DNA of 64,000 nt from Clavaria fumosa. Its lineage: Eukaryota; Basidiomycota; Agaricomycetes; Agaricales; Clavariaceae. Every line of letters starts with the position of its first letter. Within the stretch, counting starts at the first letter, position 1. This document shows positions 13,146 to 25,476 of the stretch, one piece after another. Both the position numbers and the translations under genes were made by a program. The DNA lies in assembly GCA_951802425.1 (NCBI GenBank), contig OX637803.1, forward strand, positions 2,232,001 to 2,296,000. Reading direction: 5' to 3'. Below the pieces are notes generated by a model that was given only the letters and a program-made list of their open reading frames with translations, did no database searches and was not told where the DNA came from.

Positions 13146-13535
13146 GGCGTCGATAGCACTCCGGGACATGCATCTCATGTTGAAGCCATTACAGTCTATT
13201 CAAGCTGTCCAATACTGGCGGGACGGCTACTGGAGGGACGGATACTGGCGGGACAGCTACGGGAGGGACGGATACTAGGATGGTGGATAACAGCTGACGC
13301 AGCTGACGAAGGGAAATTTTTCTAGCTACAACTATGTCTGCACAGCCACTAGCCAGTCAAGCTCTGATCCTTACAGTAGGCACAGCGCTGAACCTAGACC
13401 CGGCAGTGACGATAAAACAGCATCTGGTGACATGCAGAATACTCCGTGCTTATGCTCAGACTGATACGCCGCTCGTGGCTTCTCAACGACTCGCTGACCC
13501 GTTTGCGGGGTCTCCTTCACCGACCAGTACCTACC
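13146..13535. other. Intergenic region upstream of the macrodomain gene
   Basis: It contains the short 15-bp minisatellite listed separately and presumably the macrodomain promoter. No further gene is seen. Confidence 0.5.
13213..13276. repeat. 15-bp minisatellite, four copies
   Basis: Four consecutive 15-mers of the form ACTGG(C/A)GGGAC(G/A)G(C/A)T alternate two variants, one with GGCGGGAC and one with GGAGGGAC. It lies about 260 bp upstream of the macrodomain start codon. Confidence 0.8.
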
Positions 13536-14722
13536 ATGCCCGTCCAGGCATCGAATATCCCGCCTCTCAGCGCGCTATACAAGAATGAGGCTCTACGCCC
13601 AGCGCTACACCAAGCTCAAGCAGTCCATGCAGTCTATGCGCCGTACCTCCCTTGCCTCGATCGCGTTGCCCTTTGGTGAGCAATATTTTTTCTGACCATC
13701 CAGGCTTTGATTTCGTATAGGCAAGGCGACATCACGACGCTCGCCGTCGACGCCATTGTGAACGCCGCCAACTCTACCCTGTTGGGTGCGTGCCGATTAG
13801 GATTGATCGTCCTATCGACGTCGCCTTTCAGCTAACGCATGCCGCGCTCTGCGATGGGAAATCGTCCAGGTGGCGGAGGCGGTGAGTATATCTTGGGGCG
13901 AGACTGTCCCGTAACTCACTCTCACTGATTGGCGATGTGCAGTCGATGGTGCTATTCATCGCGCAGCAGGCAGAGGCCTCCTCGCTGAATGTACGTTGCC
14001 TCTAACTTCAAATCTCATTTGTGGACTCACTCTGCTCTGGGGTCCCGCATGCTAGGCATGACATTGCACGGATGCGACACCGGCGATGCCAAGATTACAA
14101 ATGGATACCTCCTGCCAGCGTGCATAATTGTTCCGCCTGTTCCGCCCGCGATGTGACTTATTCAGAAACAGTCACCATGTCATACATACCGTTGGTCCCA
14201 TCTACTCACGGTCTGAGGCCAAGGAGCAGGCGGCGCTCCTATCTCTGTGCTACGAGCGCAGCCTCTTGCTCGCCGTGGAGAACGGTCTCAAGCACATCGT
14301 GCGTTTTTCAGTGTCCCATACCCCTCAGCCACGCTAACCCCTATCACATTATAAATGTATTTCCTGCACTGTGCTGCTGTGCAGGCCTTCCCGTCAATCT
14401 CGACGGGCGTGTACGGCTATCCAATCGAGGATGCAGCACACGTTGCCCTCAGGACGGTGCGCACGTTCCTGGAGTCCAATAACAGTGATAAGGTAGGAGG
14501 GAAACAAAGCGGATTCCGTCGTCACGAGCGGGCTCTAATATCTCCTGGCCTATGTCTGCAGTTGGACCTTGTGGTGTTCGTCGTTTGGAGCGATGCGGAC
14601 AAAGCAGTATACCAGTACGTTTCCCCAGGTTTCTTTCTTTCTCCAGGCATGTTTCGACTTGCTATTGCTTTAGGCGTCTATTGGCAGAATACTTTCCACC
14701 TCATGACCATGATACGGTCTGA
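13536..14722 (+). CDS. Macrodomain ADP-ribosyl-hydrolase (MacroD-like)
   Basis: Macrodomains bind ADP-ribose. MacroD-type members remove mono-ADP-ribose from proteins or deacetylate O-acetyl-ADP-ribose. Spliced exons give [21 protein letters not shown], then the glycine-rich loop [53 protein letters not shown], and the second binding loop [18 protein letters not shown], ending [15 protein letters not shown] before TGA at 14722. The NAAN and GGGGVDGAIH signatures are the catalytic and ligand loops of the MacroD class, and both are intact. The start at 13536 ([15 protein letters not shown]) fits the short leader usual in fungal homologues. At least seven introns are needed, including a tiny glycine-loop exon near 13.87 kb. 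It converges with the next gene across 239 bp. Confidence 0.9.
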
Positions 14723-14961
14723 ACGACAAGCGCATCCCGGCTCGGTATCTTGCTCCGGGAGGGTATGACTTGTATTATACTCCCTCTAATGCCGTACGAG
14801 GGAATCTCAGTGACTAGAAACTAGTTGTAATGAAAAATTCCTTGATCAAGACGTGTCTGCGTTTGTGTCTGTGGTTTCAGTCTCTTCACAAGTTCATCCC
14901 CAATGTCTTCTATTACCATGGACCAGCCAATCGTATCGCTCCTAGACCCGATATTTTACTT

Positions 14962-16376
14962 TTATCCCATATCGACATCGACGTCGGAATCGCTGTCAGT
15001 TTGTTCTACATTATCCCATGCTTCCTCATCCTCGCCTGCTCCTGCCGGCTTAATCCCCATGACGTCTAATTTTGTGATTAGTTCTCGGACATGCTCCAAT
15101 AGCGGCTGATCAGAGTGCTCCTGACTCGTATGCAGCTGTAGGCCCGCTTTAGCAACAACGCACACACGCGCGAATATATAGAAAAGAAAGGAGCTTCACC
15201 ATCTCACAAGTGGTCAGGCATTCCCTCGCGTCTCGCGCTAACTCCTCCCATGACATATAATCCGCGTCGTTGTACTCGTTGCCTTGGTCGCCTAGTCTGC
15301 CGTCGGGGGTAGCCCGTGCCTCCTCCGCCATCATGAAGAAACACCAGCCCTCGAGGTACCATGCCTCCATGTCCTGGTCGTCGGTCGCCATCACGCCGTG
15401 CAGGACGAGTAGGGCGGGGGAGAATAGCCTAAGTTCGAGGAAAAGCTTGACCAGTGCGAGGCGCGTAGGCAGCGGTGGGACGCGCGGGTCGCCTTGCGAT
15501 GGGAGTAGCTTGTCAGCCGCGTGTGCTAGTGCAAGAAAAGTGGGGACACCAACCCACGTCAAGGTCTTTCCAGAGGACCCATGCCTGTTCGAGACACGCT
15601 TTGGCGTCCTCGGTTCGCTGCTGCGACATGCGCACGCTAGCGAGCGCCTGCAAGGCTTCCGCATTGCCTGGGTCGGTCTGGAGCGCCGCGTCCAGCAGCC
15701 CTTCACAGGTTCGTTCCGCTGAGGAGTCAAAGCTATGACCAGCCGTCTCAGCCTGACACGCGTCGTGTGGCAGAAAGGCAGGGAACGCACCAGAGATCGT
15801 ACCGCGGATCCATCCAGATCTCGACCATGCCCACGAACGCACGGACGACGTTTTTTCGGAGCTCCAGCTCTGCATTCTCCGAGTCCTCGTCGGCGGGCTG
15901 CTTGCCCTTGCCTTTGAGCTGCGCTTGCAAGATATCGATGGCGGACTTATAGTACGACAACGCGGCATGTGGGTCGTCGTCGGAGAGCTGGGCGAGGTAG
16001 AGATAGGCCGACGCGGGCGAGGGCGACAAGGTGTCATTTTGGACAAGGCTGAGGAATGTCTATCCCGAGCAGACGATGAGACTCGCAGAGTGTCATTGGT
16101 AGACGTTACGGTACTTACCTGCTTGGCGCTGTCGAGGTCGCCGGACTCTATTTCTGCGAGACCCTTCATCTCTTTGACGTCGACATTGCCGGGATCGAGC
16201 TCGAGGATACGCTGGATAAACCGCAACGCGAGGGCGTAGTCGCACTGAGTTAAGAGACTCTGCGCTTTGCCCAACAGCGCTAGTATCGATGGGGTGTTGG
16301 ACGATACAGCGTTCGCAGCATTACCCGCAGTCGACGTCGTTGGCATTACCCTCGACTTGTGTTTCGTTCTACCCAT
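14962..16376 (-). CDS. ACL4: TPR protein, Acl4-like dedicated chaperone of ribosomal protein uL4
   Basis: Yeast Acl4 holds newly made Rpl4 (uL4) in cytosol and nucleus until it joins the pre-60S particle. The protein starts MGRTKHKSR at 16376. TPR-like helices follow: LLTQCDYALALRFIQRILEL, ASAYLYLAQLSDDDPHAALS, LLDAALQTDPGNAEALQALA and LVKLFLELRLFSPALLVLHG. Next is WYLEGWCFFMMAEEAR, and then an acidic tail EDEEAWDNVEQTDSDSDVDV. The TPR core plus acidic C-terminal tail matches the Acl4 layout. Four introns are visible, near 16.12-16.06, 15.80-15.73, 15.55-15.52 and 15.20-15.14 kb. It is divergent from the PfkB-type gene, with about 95 bp between start codons. The family is well supported; the exact orthology to ACL4 is inferred. 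Confidence 0.78.
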
Positions 16377-16469
16377 CGTGTGCGACGTGCACGCAGCGAT
16401 AGTCAGCCGCGTCGCCGTCGTCGTCGTTGTCGTTGGCCACCGCCACACCGCTCGCCCGCCACGCATTGC
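16377..16469. promoter_or_regulatory. Compact bidirectional promoter (ACL4 / PfkB kinase)
   Basis: Only 93-114 bp separate the start codons of the two divergent genes, so their promoters and 5' UTRs must overlap or be shared. The stretch is GC-rich, with GTCGTCGTCGTTGTCGTTGG near 16.42 kb and no TATA box. Confidence 0.6.
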
Positions 16470-18225
16470 ATGAGCTGCCTGCAACGGACGATGACCCGTC
16501 TTCGCCCGCCAAATCCTGACAGCCTCGCACAACCCTCACCGCGCCCGTTGCGCATCATCGCCAGTGGCACCCTCTTCCTCACCCACACGCTCTCCTTGCC
16601 GTCGCACCCAGCGCCAGACTCCGTCTGCAGAGCGCAAGCCGTCTCCCGCGCCCGTGGCGGCGGCGCGTCCGTCCTGCTCAAAACCCTCGCGCAGCTTGCT
16701 CATGCCCAGGGCATGCCCGCGCTCGTGGATGCCCAGCTCATCGCACCCCTCGCGGGCAACGACGAGGGTAGATTGCTCATGCGTGAGCTCGAGCACGAGG
16801 GTGTGGGTCTCAGGTATTGCAAGGTCTGGGAGGGCGCAAACGTCCCTTGCGCTTGGGTCCTGTGCTCAAGTGAGTCAAATTTCCTCTCTCTCGCCAGGTA
16901 TTACCCGCTCAAGAGCGTACCAGCGGACACCAACAGCACGTCCGTCATCAACCACAACCCTTTGCCAGACATCACGCATGAGGAGTTTGTCTCCCTCCTT
17001 GGGCCTCTGTTGGCACCCGAGAATTATGGCATCAGCTACTTCCCCGCGTACCCGTCTCCATCCGCTTCGCCTATCGCCACTCACCCTTCGCCACCATCCC
17101 CGCGCCCGCCGTCACGCCCAGGCACTGGAACGCGACTGGGTAACCCCTTCCAGGCGGCTTCACCTGCAGGCACGCCAGGCCTAAGCCCAGTCGCTGGACC
17201 CTCCCTTGCAGGCGCACCAAGCCCCGCGCCTTTCGACTGGCTGCATTTTGAGGGTCGCAGCATTAAGACAACACTCAATAACATGATCGGCATCGACGGA
17301 CTCGCGAAAGAGAGAAAGTGGAGGAGACATTGTGTCTTCAGCCTAGACCTAGGAAGGAAACCGCGTTCTGGTGTCGAACTCGTGCGTCGTTCAAACCACA
17401 TCAGGCTTCATTTCTAATTGACGCTCGTCTCACGTGCAGCTCATCCCTCACGCAGACGTAATTTTTACGACCTATCAATACGCGCTCTCCCAATCGCCTT
17501 CACCAAACATGTCAGCTTCGCCTCGAGCGTTTCTTCTCTCGCTCCTAACCCACGCGCCCAAGCACGCGCTCCTCGTCGCATACTGGGGGCGCGATGGTGG
17601 GGCCGTGCTGAGCGTGCCCACGCGAGAATACTTCCAGAGCTCCGGATGGGTCGCGCCGAGGAGTGCTCCGATCATCAACGGACGACACGGCGGCGGCGCA
17701 CGCACGCAGGGACACGAGAGCGTGCGGAGCGGGAGCGACTTTTATGCGGTGCAGCGCACTCCGTCGGGGAGCATGTACACCGCGGCGGGAGCATCACACA
17801 CGCACTCGCACTCTCGAGACACGGACACGGAGGAAGAGACGGGGACCGAACTCGGGGAGGGCGCGGGCGAGGACGTGGCAGCGACTGTGGATGAGGCGGG
17901 GGCGCAGGACGCATTCGTCGCTGGGATGGTGTACGCGCTGAGTCGGCGGTTGATGCCGGGCGGTCCATGGACGCCTGCGGTGCCTGCGGGTGTTGCGGTG
18001 GGTGGGGCCGCAGGCGTGGGAGCGGGAGCGACCAATGTAGGTACCAGTGCGGGAGGGGAGGCCAAGAACGTCAAGGAGACATGGGTGGACGAAGGGGACA
18101 GATGGAGACTGGATGAGTGCTTAAGATTTGCGACCGAGCTTGCGGGCCGCAAGGCTAGACGGAAAGGGTGGGACGGCGTCGTTTCAGAGGTCGCGGCTGG
18201 CTGGTTTGAAGGAGCGGGGCAGTAA
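16470..18225 (+). CDS. PfkB/ribokinase-family carbohydrate kinase (ketohexokinase-like)
   Basis: PfkB enzymes phosphorylate sugars or nucleosides. The N-terminal half has RIIASGTLFLTHTLSLPSHP, the glycine-rich ARGGGASVLLKTLAQL, and an INHNPLPDITHEEF segment. DWLHFEGRSIKTTLNNMIG and the CVFSLDLGRKPRSGVE strand lead into an intron (about 17.38-17.44 kb). The next exon begins LIPHADVIFTTYQYA and contains the C-terminal PfkB signature VDEAGAQDAFVAGMVYAL, where the GAQDAF aspartate is the expected catalytic base. It ends WFEGAGQ. Compared with bacterial enzymes it has two low-complexity insertions (Pro/Ser-rich at 17.06-17.22 kb; Gly/Ala/Thr-rich at 17.65-18.06 kb), as fungal homologues often do. 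The start is 16470 or the in-frame ATG at 16491. A GTGAGT near 16.87 kb could be an intron but does not keep frame. Confidence 0.83.
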
Positions 18226-18320
18226 TTGGGCGGATTGTAGGTAATGATGAGCAGATAGCTTGTGGCCAGTCATGCAATATATCTTGTTGCGTTACGTCCA
18301 GTTCGTGGCGACGCGCGACC

Positions 18321-19476
18321 ATGTCGACGACGTCCACCTCACCACCTATTCGACCACCACTCGACGGTCTCTACTCGGAGCGACTCGAAGCGTTCATGCA
18401 TAGAACATTGATGGACATTCAGGCGTTCTCAGAACGGGAAGGACGCGATGTGGAAGAGGTTCGGCTGCTGTCTGCTCAAACCCCGTCCAATGGCGCAGAT
18501 TTCCCCGAGCCCACAGACACTTCAATAACAGACACGACGATATGTAGCTGAATGGCATTGCCGATATCTGTTCGAAAACCAGGTTACACGTCCGGTGAAC
18601 GTGGAGAACATCGCCGACCACGACAGCGCTCCAGTCTATGGTGCGTCTGCCATCGACATCAATCCTCTTAGGAGTCCTCAGACTACAAAGCCTATGCGAT
18701 CCTTCACAACACCTCGCAAGCTCTTGAGTCCCTGCATGCCACCTCAGGCGTGCAATCCTTTCTCGTGGCGGTGGACCCTACCCACGGACCTTCCAACATC
18801 TTACCGAGTGCGGGCTTCCTCGGCGGCACTGTCGTTGGACGCGAGTTCTGGAGGGGAATGAGGGGCGGCGGCGAAGCGGGTGCAACCGCCTTCAGGGCGT
18901 ACTGCGCCAAGGCGCCGAGTAAAACCGCCCAGTCCGTTGTGAGCGACGGTCCTACCCCAGGAACAGCCCAGGGGTCGTCCGCGCCCAACGCTGGGGCGCT
19001 GAAGACCGAGTTATACGCTGCCATACGCACTGCCCTTCGGTTCGGTTCTTATCGCATCGCAAGCCACACATTCTGATTATTTACTTTTCTGCCACAGAAC
19101 TGCGTCTGGGCACCGATCAGCGGAGATGAAGTGGTCGAACCATGCCCGTTTATCGACGTACGGCGTCCGTCTCGTGGGATGGCCGCAAGACGTTCCGCAG
19201 AAAAACCCGAGCACTCTATCTATTGCACAGAATCGACGGTTGTTGCAGGCTGTGCAGTGTGGCGCGCTACGGTTCGTCAGGCTCGAAGATAGACGTGAAG
19301 GCTTAAATCGTCAGGGACCAACGGCACGGGAAGAGTCCGCAGGGGTGGAGGATGACACGTTCATTTGGGTTCATGAGGACATAGGGGTGCGTGGCGGACA
19401 TTCTCTGGCGTCGTCATTTATGTCTGACATGTCACCTAGACTTGAAGCGTCTCCTTTTACTGGCAACAAGATTTAG
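18321..19476 (+). CDS. Conserved basidiomycete protein of unknown function
   Basis: Four exons. Exon 1 starts MSTTSTSPPIRPPLDGLYSE. After an intron near 18.55-18.58 kb comes VTRPVNVENIADHDSAPVY. The intron from 18.64 kb must end at ..CCTCAG near 18.68 kb to keep phase, giving DYKAYAILHNTSQALESLHA, then FLGGTVVGREFWRGMRGGG and LKTELYAAIRTALR. The last exon (from about 19.1 kb) reads EMKWSNHARLSTYGVRLVGW, then NPSTLSIAQNRRLLQA, with TAG at 19476. This matches a conserved but unnamed Agaricomycete family from memory. No catalytic motif, signal peptide or membrane helix is visible. It lies 95 bp downstream of the kinase gene on the same strand. Confidence 0.65.
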
Positions 19477-20778
19477 CTGTCAGTGTAGGCCTGCTGTCAG
19501 TGACAAAGTATGCTCTCCCAGCTCTGTATATCCATTATCTCAGATCAATTGTAATCGTTCTCCGGCTTTATAATCTTCGACACGCTCAAATCGACTCAAC
19601 GCCTTGAGTAACCGTTATAGCAAGCTGTTGCTACGGCGCAAACCTTCACCGTGATATGGCCTCGTTCAAAGCTCGAAATTGGATATACACTCAGGTAACC
19701 CTGTACAACTGGGGTGGCCACCAGTCGACCCTGATTCCTTCTCGAACGAATTTCGCCCATCCTGAATTTTCGGGATACAGGCGATGATTCGTAGTACGTA
19801 TACTGGGGCTTCAAATGACTTCGCCTGCAGGATTTATCCCTGTAGTGGAACATTGCTGCTGCCCAGAATACAGTTTTCTCGTCGAGAACCTGCACACTAT
19901 TCTCCTGGCGCCAATCAAAGTACAGTACATCCATCTTCCGTCATCGCTGAAAGACCCAAGCATGGTGTTCTCGAGGTAATATCAGATCGACAGTATACCA
20001 GTCATGCAAGCGCAAAATCAAACTAACATGAACCTATCCAAAATCGCTATGAATCGAATAAGGCTGCTGTGGATTAGTCTAGTTAGCTTATCACCCGCCA
20101 AATCGCGGAGGTTCTCAGGAAGATATTGTGCGAAAAAAAAAAAACGTTTTTCAAGCCCTGTGCATCCTGCTCAAATCTCCTACAAGCTACAAGGAGAGCA
20201 GAGCACTCCAGGCCTTGACTGACAACATTTCTGAATGGAAGTCTAATTCGGGTGATACCTTCGCGGCAGTCGAAAATAATAGTCCGTTGGAGCAAAAAGA
20301 AGCTTTCGTCTTTGACTGCGCAAAGGAGACGTGTCTGTGGTGTAGTCGTTGATTGAGAAGAATGGTTCGGAGAGCGCCCAGAAATGGCGTAAAGAAAGCC
20401 GCACGCCATGGTGGTTGCGAAGTTACCCGATATGGAATACTAGAACTAGAAAGCACAGACGACAGGCAGTGATTGGATAAGTCTTGAGTATGGGATGCAG
20501 GTTGACAAAGACGCAGCAAAGCACCAATCGACGCCCTGAACCAGCGAACGAGGTTGAACGTGAATTGTAAAGGTTTCTTGGCTGTAGCCATTGGCGTGTA
20601 CATTGGCGTGCTTTTTGGCTCGGACGGACGATCACGTGACCTTCCCATCACTCCATTTGCTGTGCTACTCTTCTCCTCTTGCGTCAGCGTCAGAGTTGTA
20701 GAAGGAAAAATGTTGTCCTCAATATTCTCGTGAGTGGTGAAATGATCTACGCTACGCCGTCTTTGAAGAAGCAGCAGC
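19477..20778. other. Intergenic, includes SVF1 upstream region
   Basis: 1.3 kb without a supportable gene. Open frames on both strands (for example minus 20780-20187) show no family features. An A-tract (AAAAAAAAAAAA) lies at about 20.14 kb. The proximal promoter of SVF1 holds the TCACGTGA site. Confidence 0.5.
20632..20639. promoter_or_regulatory. TCACGTGA palindrome upstream of SVF1
   Basis: A perfect 8-bp palindrome with a CACGTG E-box core, the site class bound by fungal bHLH factors such as Cbf1 and Pho4. It is centred about 145 bp before the SVF1 start codon. Regulation is inferred from position only. Confidence 0.45.
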
Positions 20779-22138
20779 ATGTCAGCCCCTACGGATGCAG
20801 CTACACTTCACCCTGTGTCATCCAAGTTCAACACCGACGAATTGTTCGGCGAACTTGAGCCTCAGGACATGGCCTGGGTGTGCGCCGGAGGATTCGTCAC
20901 GGAGACGCAGACGTACTACACCATTTCTGAGGATGGAACGAGCGTCATGTGTCAAGTCATCTATTCCTCTATCGGGTACGTGTCTACTGTTCCTTGGGCA
21001 CGTCTCTTAGCGATTGATTGCACGGGATGTCAGAATATGGTACCCTACCATCCAATTCACATGCAAGGTGTACAACGCAGATAAGAAGTTGTCGATATGG
21101 CGCTCCATAAACGTCTCCAATTTCCTCACCCCACCCAATCCTCAGCTTGACAAGCGCTCGTCGAAAGCAGACGAATACAGCATGACCTACCATCCTGCCA
21201 CGCCGACGGTGCCGGAACACTATATGATCCAAGCTAACCTCTCGAAGGACCTGCAGGTTTCTCTGCAAGTCTGTAGGTCGGCTGAGGTGCCCGGCTTCAA
21301 AGTGGGAAAGGGTCCTAAAGGAGGATATACATACTTCGGCACGGACGAGAATAAGCCCGAGGGTTACGTCATCCACCATTTTTGGCCGCGCACGGTCGCG
21401 AACGGGATTATCGTGCACAACGGCCAGACGCTGGACGTCAAGGGCCCCGGAATGTACGTACATGCGATCCAGGGCATGCGGCCGAACCTAGTGGCCAGCC
21501 GCTGGAATTTTGCCAACTTCCAGTCGGACTCGCACGGCGGGGTTAGCGCGATCCAGATGGAGTTTACGACACTCAAGCCACACGGGAGGCACGGGCCCGG
21601 CTCGGGTGGTGTCAGCGTTAACGTCGGCGCTGTGGTGCTTGGGGGACGGCTGGTAGCGGTCACAGCGGAGACGAAATGGCCTGACGAGACGCAGGCCGAT
21701 GACGCGCTTGTCGTCTCCAGAGCATTCCACTTGAAGCCTGTGCATGACTCGGATACGGGTTACCAGATGCCCACCGAGCTCGAGTTTCGATGGGCAGCAC
21801 CATCCCTCGTCGGGACTGGTGTCGTAAAGGCGGATCTCCACGTCGACGTGGGTGGGCCTTCCACTCCGAAAGGGCTGATCGAGAAAATCGACGTCCTGGC
21901 GGAGATCCCGAAAGTCGTGAAGCTAGCGGTAAATTACGTAGCTGGAACCAAGCCATACATTTACCAGGTGAGTTTCTGCTTTTTCGTCGTCAGTAATCGC
22001 CGAAACTCAAACTTTTATTCGCAGTGGATTAATCCTGTGAAGCTCGTCGTGCACGGTCCCGACACACTTCTTCCTGGCTTAGAGGCGGGACTTGAGGTGG
22101 AAGGCAGACTATACAATGAAGCTACTTTCATCTCCTAG
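20779..22138 (+). CDS. SVF1: Svf1-family lipocalin-like survival protein
   Basis: Yeast Svf1 is needed for survival of oxidative and cold stress and is linked to ceramide transfer between ER and Golgi. Its fold is two lipocalin-like halves. Exon 1 starts MSAPTDAATLHPVSSKFNTD and continues LEPQDMAWVCAGGFVTETQT. An intron (about 20.98-21.04 kb) joins to IWYPTIQFTCKVYNADKK. The long second exon contains GYVIHHFWPRTVANGIIV, the GPGMYVHAIQGMRPNLVASR strand and WNFANFQSD, followed by strand-rich C-terminal sequence to KPYIYQ. A second intron (about 21.97-22.02 kb) precedes WINPVKLVVHG and the stop at 22138. The length of about 395 residues is normal, and nothing looks broken. Confidence 0.88.
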
Positions 22139-23008
22139 ATCCTAATAGCGTATGGAAATGTACATTTGTCCTGGAGTGCAACGGTGAGAGGTTCATCTCC
22201 TTCCTCAAACGACGGACTTCAGGGACGTACTTGTATTCTGCCCGACGACGTCGTGGTCGCGGGCCCAGCGCTCGTGAGAAAGCCGAGGACAAAAATCATC
22301 GTTCACAGCGTTGTTGTGTATAATTTTCCGCCTTGTTGTATCCCAGACCCAGACCAACTTGTCCTAGGTTGGTGGAAAGATTTCTCTTTCAGCTAGCCCC
22401 TTGTCGCAACATCTACTTGTTGGCCATTCTTTATTGCTGGTTTAGACCCTCAACGTGCCTCAGGTTCATGGTTTTTCCGCCGCGACCCGTCGTGTGAGAT
22501 GAACTTTATGATGATGACGGTGCTTGAAGGCCGTCGGTGTCTTTACACGCTGTCAACCAACAACGATGCCTGCTTTTGCAAAACGAGCCCGCCGGCCGAC
22601 CCGACACTCCTCTAGTCTCGTGGAGTGATGTACAGCGCGCGTCCAAGTTACTGATTCACCTTTGGGCACCGCGTATAAACATTCAGGCGCCAGCCGACCG
22701 TCGAGAAAGATATTATACTGTACCCGAGGCGCGAGAGTCAACGCTCCCACACTTTCTTAACCACGGTCACTTGCTGCTCCACAGGAAGTTAAGCCCTTGC
22801 CACACAGTATGCGGGGTTTTTCAACTGGCGTGGGTTTTTTGATTCTTTGCAAATGTTCTTTGGAGAAGCCTTCTCTGTTCTGATCCTAATGATGGCTCAG
22901 CTCAGTTCCCCAGAACCTACAACAAGTCGAGGGATGAGGAATTGCGACTCTTGAGGTCTCCCGCGTCTTCCCCCAAATTGTCTACGTCGCGTCTGAATTA
23001 TAGCAACT
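22139..23008. other. Intergenic
   Basis: 870 bp between the SVF1 stop and the DUF6534 start. Nothing beyond short frames without family character. A likely promoter for the downstream gene. Confidence 0.5.
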
Positions 23009-25113
23009 ATGTCCTCTCAGGCTCCCGTTCACGTAGCCATTGACAACACGTTCGTCCTCCGAAATCTACAGAGTTTACGTCTTGTATTTCTGTTTCGGTT
23101 AAACAGTTTCGGTGCAGCTCTCATCGGTGTCTTCGTTGGTGGATCGTGAGCCAAACTACCGTTTTTAATTACCCCCTCTCTGACCATCTTGACCACGTAG
23201 TCTTTGGGGATGTGAGACACCATTGTTCTACCTTGATTTCTGAGCCAAACCCATTGATCCTTTGAAGTGACCGTCCTCCAGACATGGTAAGGAAAACTAA
23301 TCTTCTCCTCGCCCGTACTCAAGCCTGCGGTGATAGGTATTATTACGAGCGTTTCTCCAAAGACAAATCATGGATCAAATTTCTCGTCAGTCCAGTGTCC
23401 CCACTATCTCCGAGTTTCATCTGATCTATCGCACACAGGTTGGCGCGCTACTGGTGTCGGACACGATCCAACAAGCATTGATTTTCCATTCCCGTGAGAC
23501 ACTTCAGCTGCATTCTGCTCTTTTACCTACCTGATCATGCTTCCATCTCAGTATACTTCTACACGGTATCTGGAGTCCCTTCCGCACACTCTTTGCTTTC
23601 TGATTCGTCCTTCCAGATCTCAAATTTCGGTAACCTAGAGGCTTTGGGCAAGATCGTGTGGTCGATTTTGGTGAGCTTGCTGTGCTATCTGTTCCCGAAG
23701 TTGTTTGACTTGTTTCGGTTGTGTTTTCACCAGCTTGAGGTTACATTCAACGTACGCATAGTCTTTGCTTATTCGCTCTATCATTATGCTCATTGAATGC
23801 AGGCGTACGTTCTGGGTTACTCTGTTCTGTCCATCAGCGCTTATGTTGCACAGTATCACTGGCCTTATTGTACAGGGGTACAACATCTTCTACTGTGCTT
23901 CTATCTACTGTGAGAGCGATCAAGTCTGACCTGCCTTTGTTTAGATATTTCACCTACCGATGCTATCGATGTAACAAACTTTGGTTGCCCTCGTGACAAC
24001 TTTTTTGATGACTGACGTATGCATCAGTGACCAATGGGAGCATACTAGTCTCAGGCTTTATTGTGGGTGCCTGCGCTACGTTTGCAAAGTGGGACTGACT
24101 GTCTGCTTGTAGGGTGCAGTTGTGTTCGCGGAGTTCGGTGCGCATTCTCTCTAGGTTACACGATAACCGTAACTCATGTTTGCGCTCTTCCTGAAGTGGC
24201 CAGCGTTGGTAAGTCCGTGCAAGATTATATCTATGGAAACGATCTTCACTCTGTTTTTGGACAGTGTTCACCGGCTTATCGTACGCTCTGAAATTATCAT
24301 AATTGCCTCGTGCTCAATACTTCCTAATAGAATGCGCTTGACATTCTGGTCGGAGTTGCCGACGCTCAGTGTGAGCTAACACTCACATTTGCTCAAGCTT
24401 AGCTGAATATATCTTCTTTTAGCGCCTCTCTAAGAGTGTCAATGTTCTCGGTGCAGTTGGCTCTCTTCTCATTGCCGTCGTCATTATCTTCCGACTCCGC
24501 CAACTCCGTACGGGTTATGAGAAGTACGTATTTCAAGTACAATATTGGTGGCGTGCATTTGTTCATCACTCCTCATAGCTCGGATACTGCTGTCACGAAA
24601 TGGGTGGGCCGCATTCCGCTCCGCCCCAAAAGCGACCTACGCTGATTGCATGATAGATAATCTTTGCCGTGAACACAGGAGCATTGACAAGGTATGGGCC
24701 TTAGGCTACCTGGTATGGAGATCAAAAGTTGATTTGTGTGGATCAGCGCTTGTGCTATCGCATCTTTGATCACGGTGCGTCATTTTGGCGCGGTGCTTTG
24801 CGATAAACTTATCACGTTAACAGATTCTTGCCTTCCCGCACGCCTTGATCTACGCTGCCTTCTACTTCGTGTTGGGCAAACGTAAGGACAACATGATTAA
24901 TTCCAACTAGCATCTTACTAACGAACCATTAATGAACCCGTCAGTTTACGCGAATTCCATGCTTGCGTATTTGAATAGCCGTAAGAGCATCGGGGGCGAA
25001 CCGCAGGACGGTGACACGATGCTTGTGGAGTTTGCACAAGAAGTCACTGGGGAATCGCGCTCCCAAGACGTGAGCTATTTCTTTCACCTTGGCCGCGCGT
25101 TGCATAAATGCTG
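23009..25113 (+). pseudogene. Decayed DUF6534 seven-helix membrane protein gene
   Basis: Ordered pieces match the large basidiomycete DUF6534 family of seven-helix proteins of unknown function. They are MSSQAPVHVAIDNT at 23009, FGAALIGVFVGGS after an intron, ALLVSDTIQQALIFHS (23.44 kb) and ISNFGNLEALGKIVWSIL (23.61 kb). Later come RLSKSVNVLGAVGSLLIAVV (24.42 kb), ISACAIASLIT (24.74 kb), ILAFPHALIYAAFYFVLGK (24.82 kb) and LYANSMLAYLNSRKS (24.94 kb). Frame does not hold between all pieces. Around 23.19-23.29 kb the expected second helix has stops. At 24.64-24.69 kb the peptide DCMIDN in one frame continues as IIFAVNTGALT in another, as a short deletion would produce. The middle (23.8-24.4 kb) is poorly conserved. 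Unusual splicing could rescue part of it, but two independent breaks favour a pseudogene. Confidence 0.65.
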
Positions 25114-25476
25114 AATGCGCGATTCATCAAGGACAACGTGACCAAGCAGGTTAGTCGTCTCTAGTCCTTCCCTTGATGCTTCTGTCGGCTCAACGAATCG
25201 TGTGTGGAAGATGTCCATTGAGAAAGACCGGAAGTTCGCAGTTTAGGCGAGCAAGGCCTCAAGTCTCAAACGCATTGCAACGTCTTTAGACGACGGCATT
25301 GATTGTACAAGTTATAGAACTTAAGTTGGAAATGTAGAAACATGTCTGCATGCCAGATATTCTGTCAATTGTCACAGCTTTGGTGTGCTTTGAGCACGCT
25401 CCTTTGAGGTGTGAGCAATGATCGCCTCAACACGTGATCGTCGCCACCCGTTTACGACAGATCGTTGAAAGTCCAA
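25114..25476. other. Intergenic
   Basis: Short spacer between the DUF6534 remnant and the DUF4604 gene. It contains the latter's promoter and no gene. Confidence 0.45.

Noticed and set aside
20187..20780. Minus-strand 197-codon open frame upstream of SVF1
   Set aside because: No family features. It overlaps the SVF1 promoter and start codon and has no clear splice or start context.
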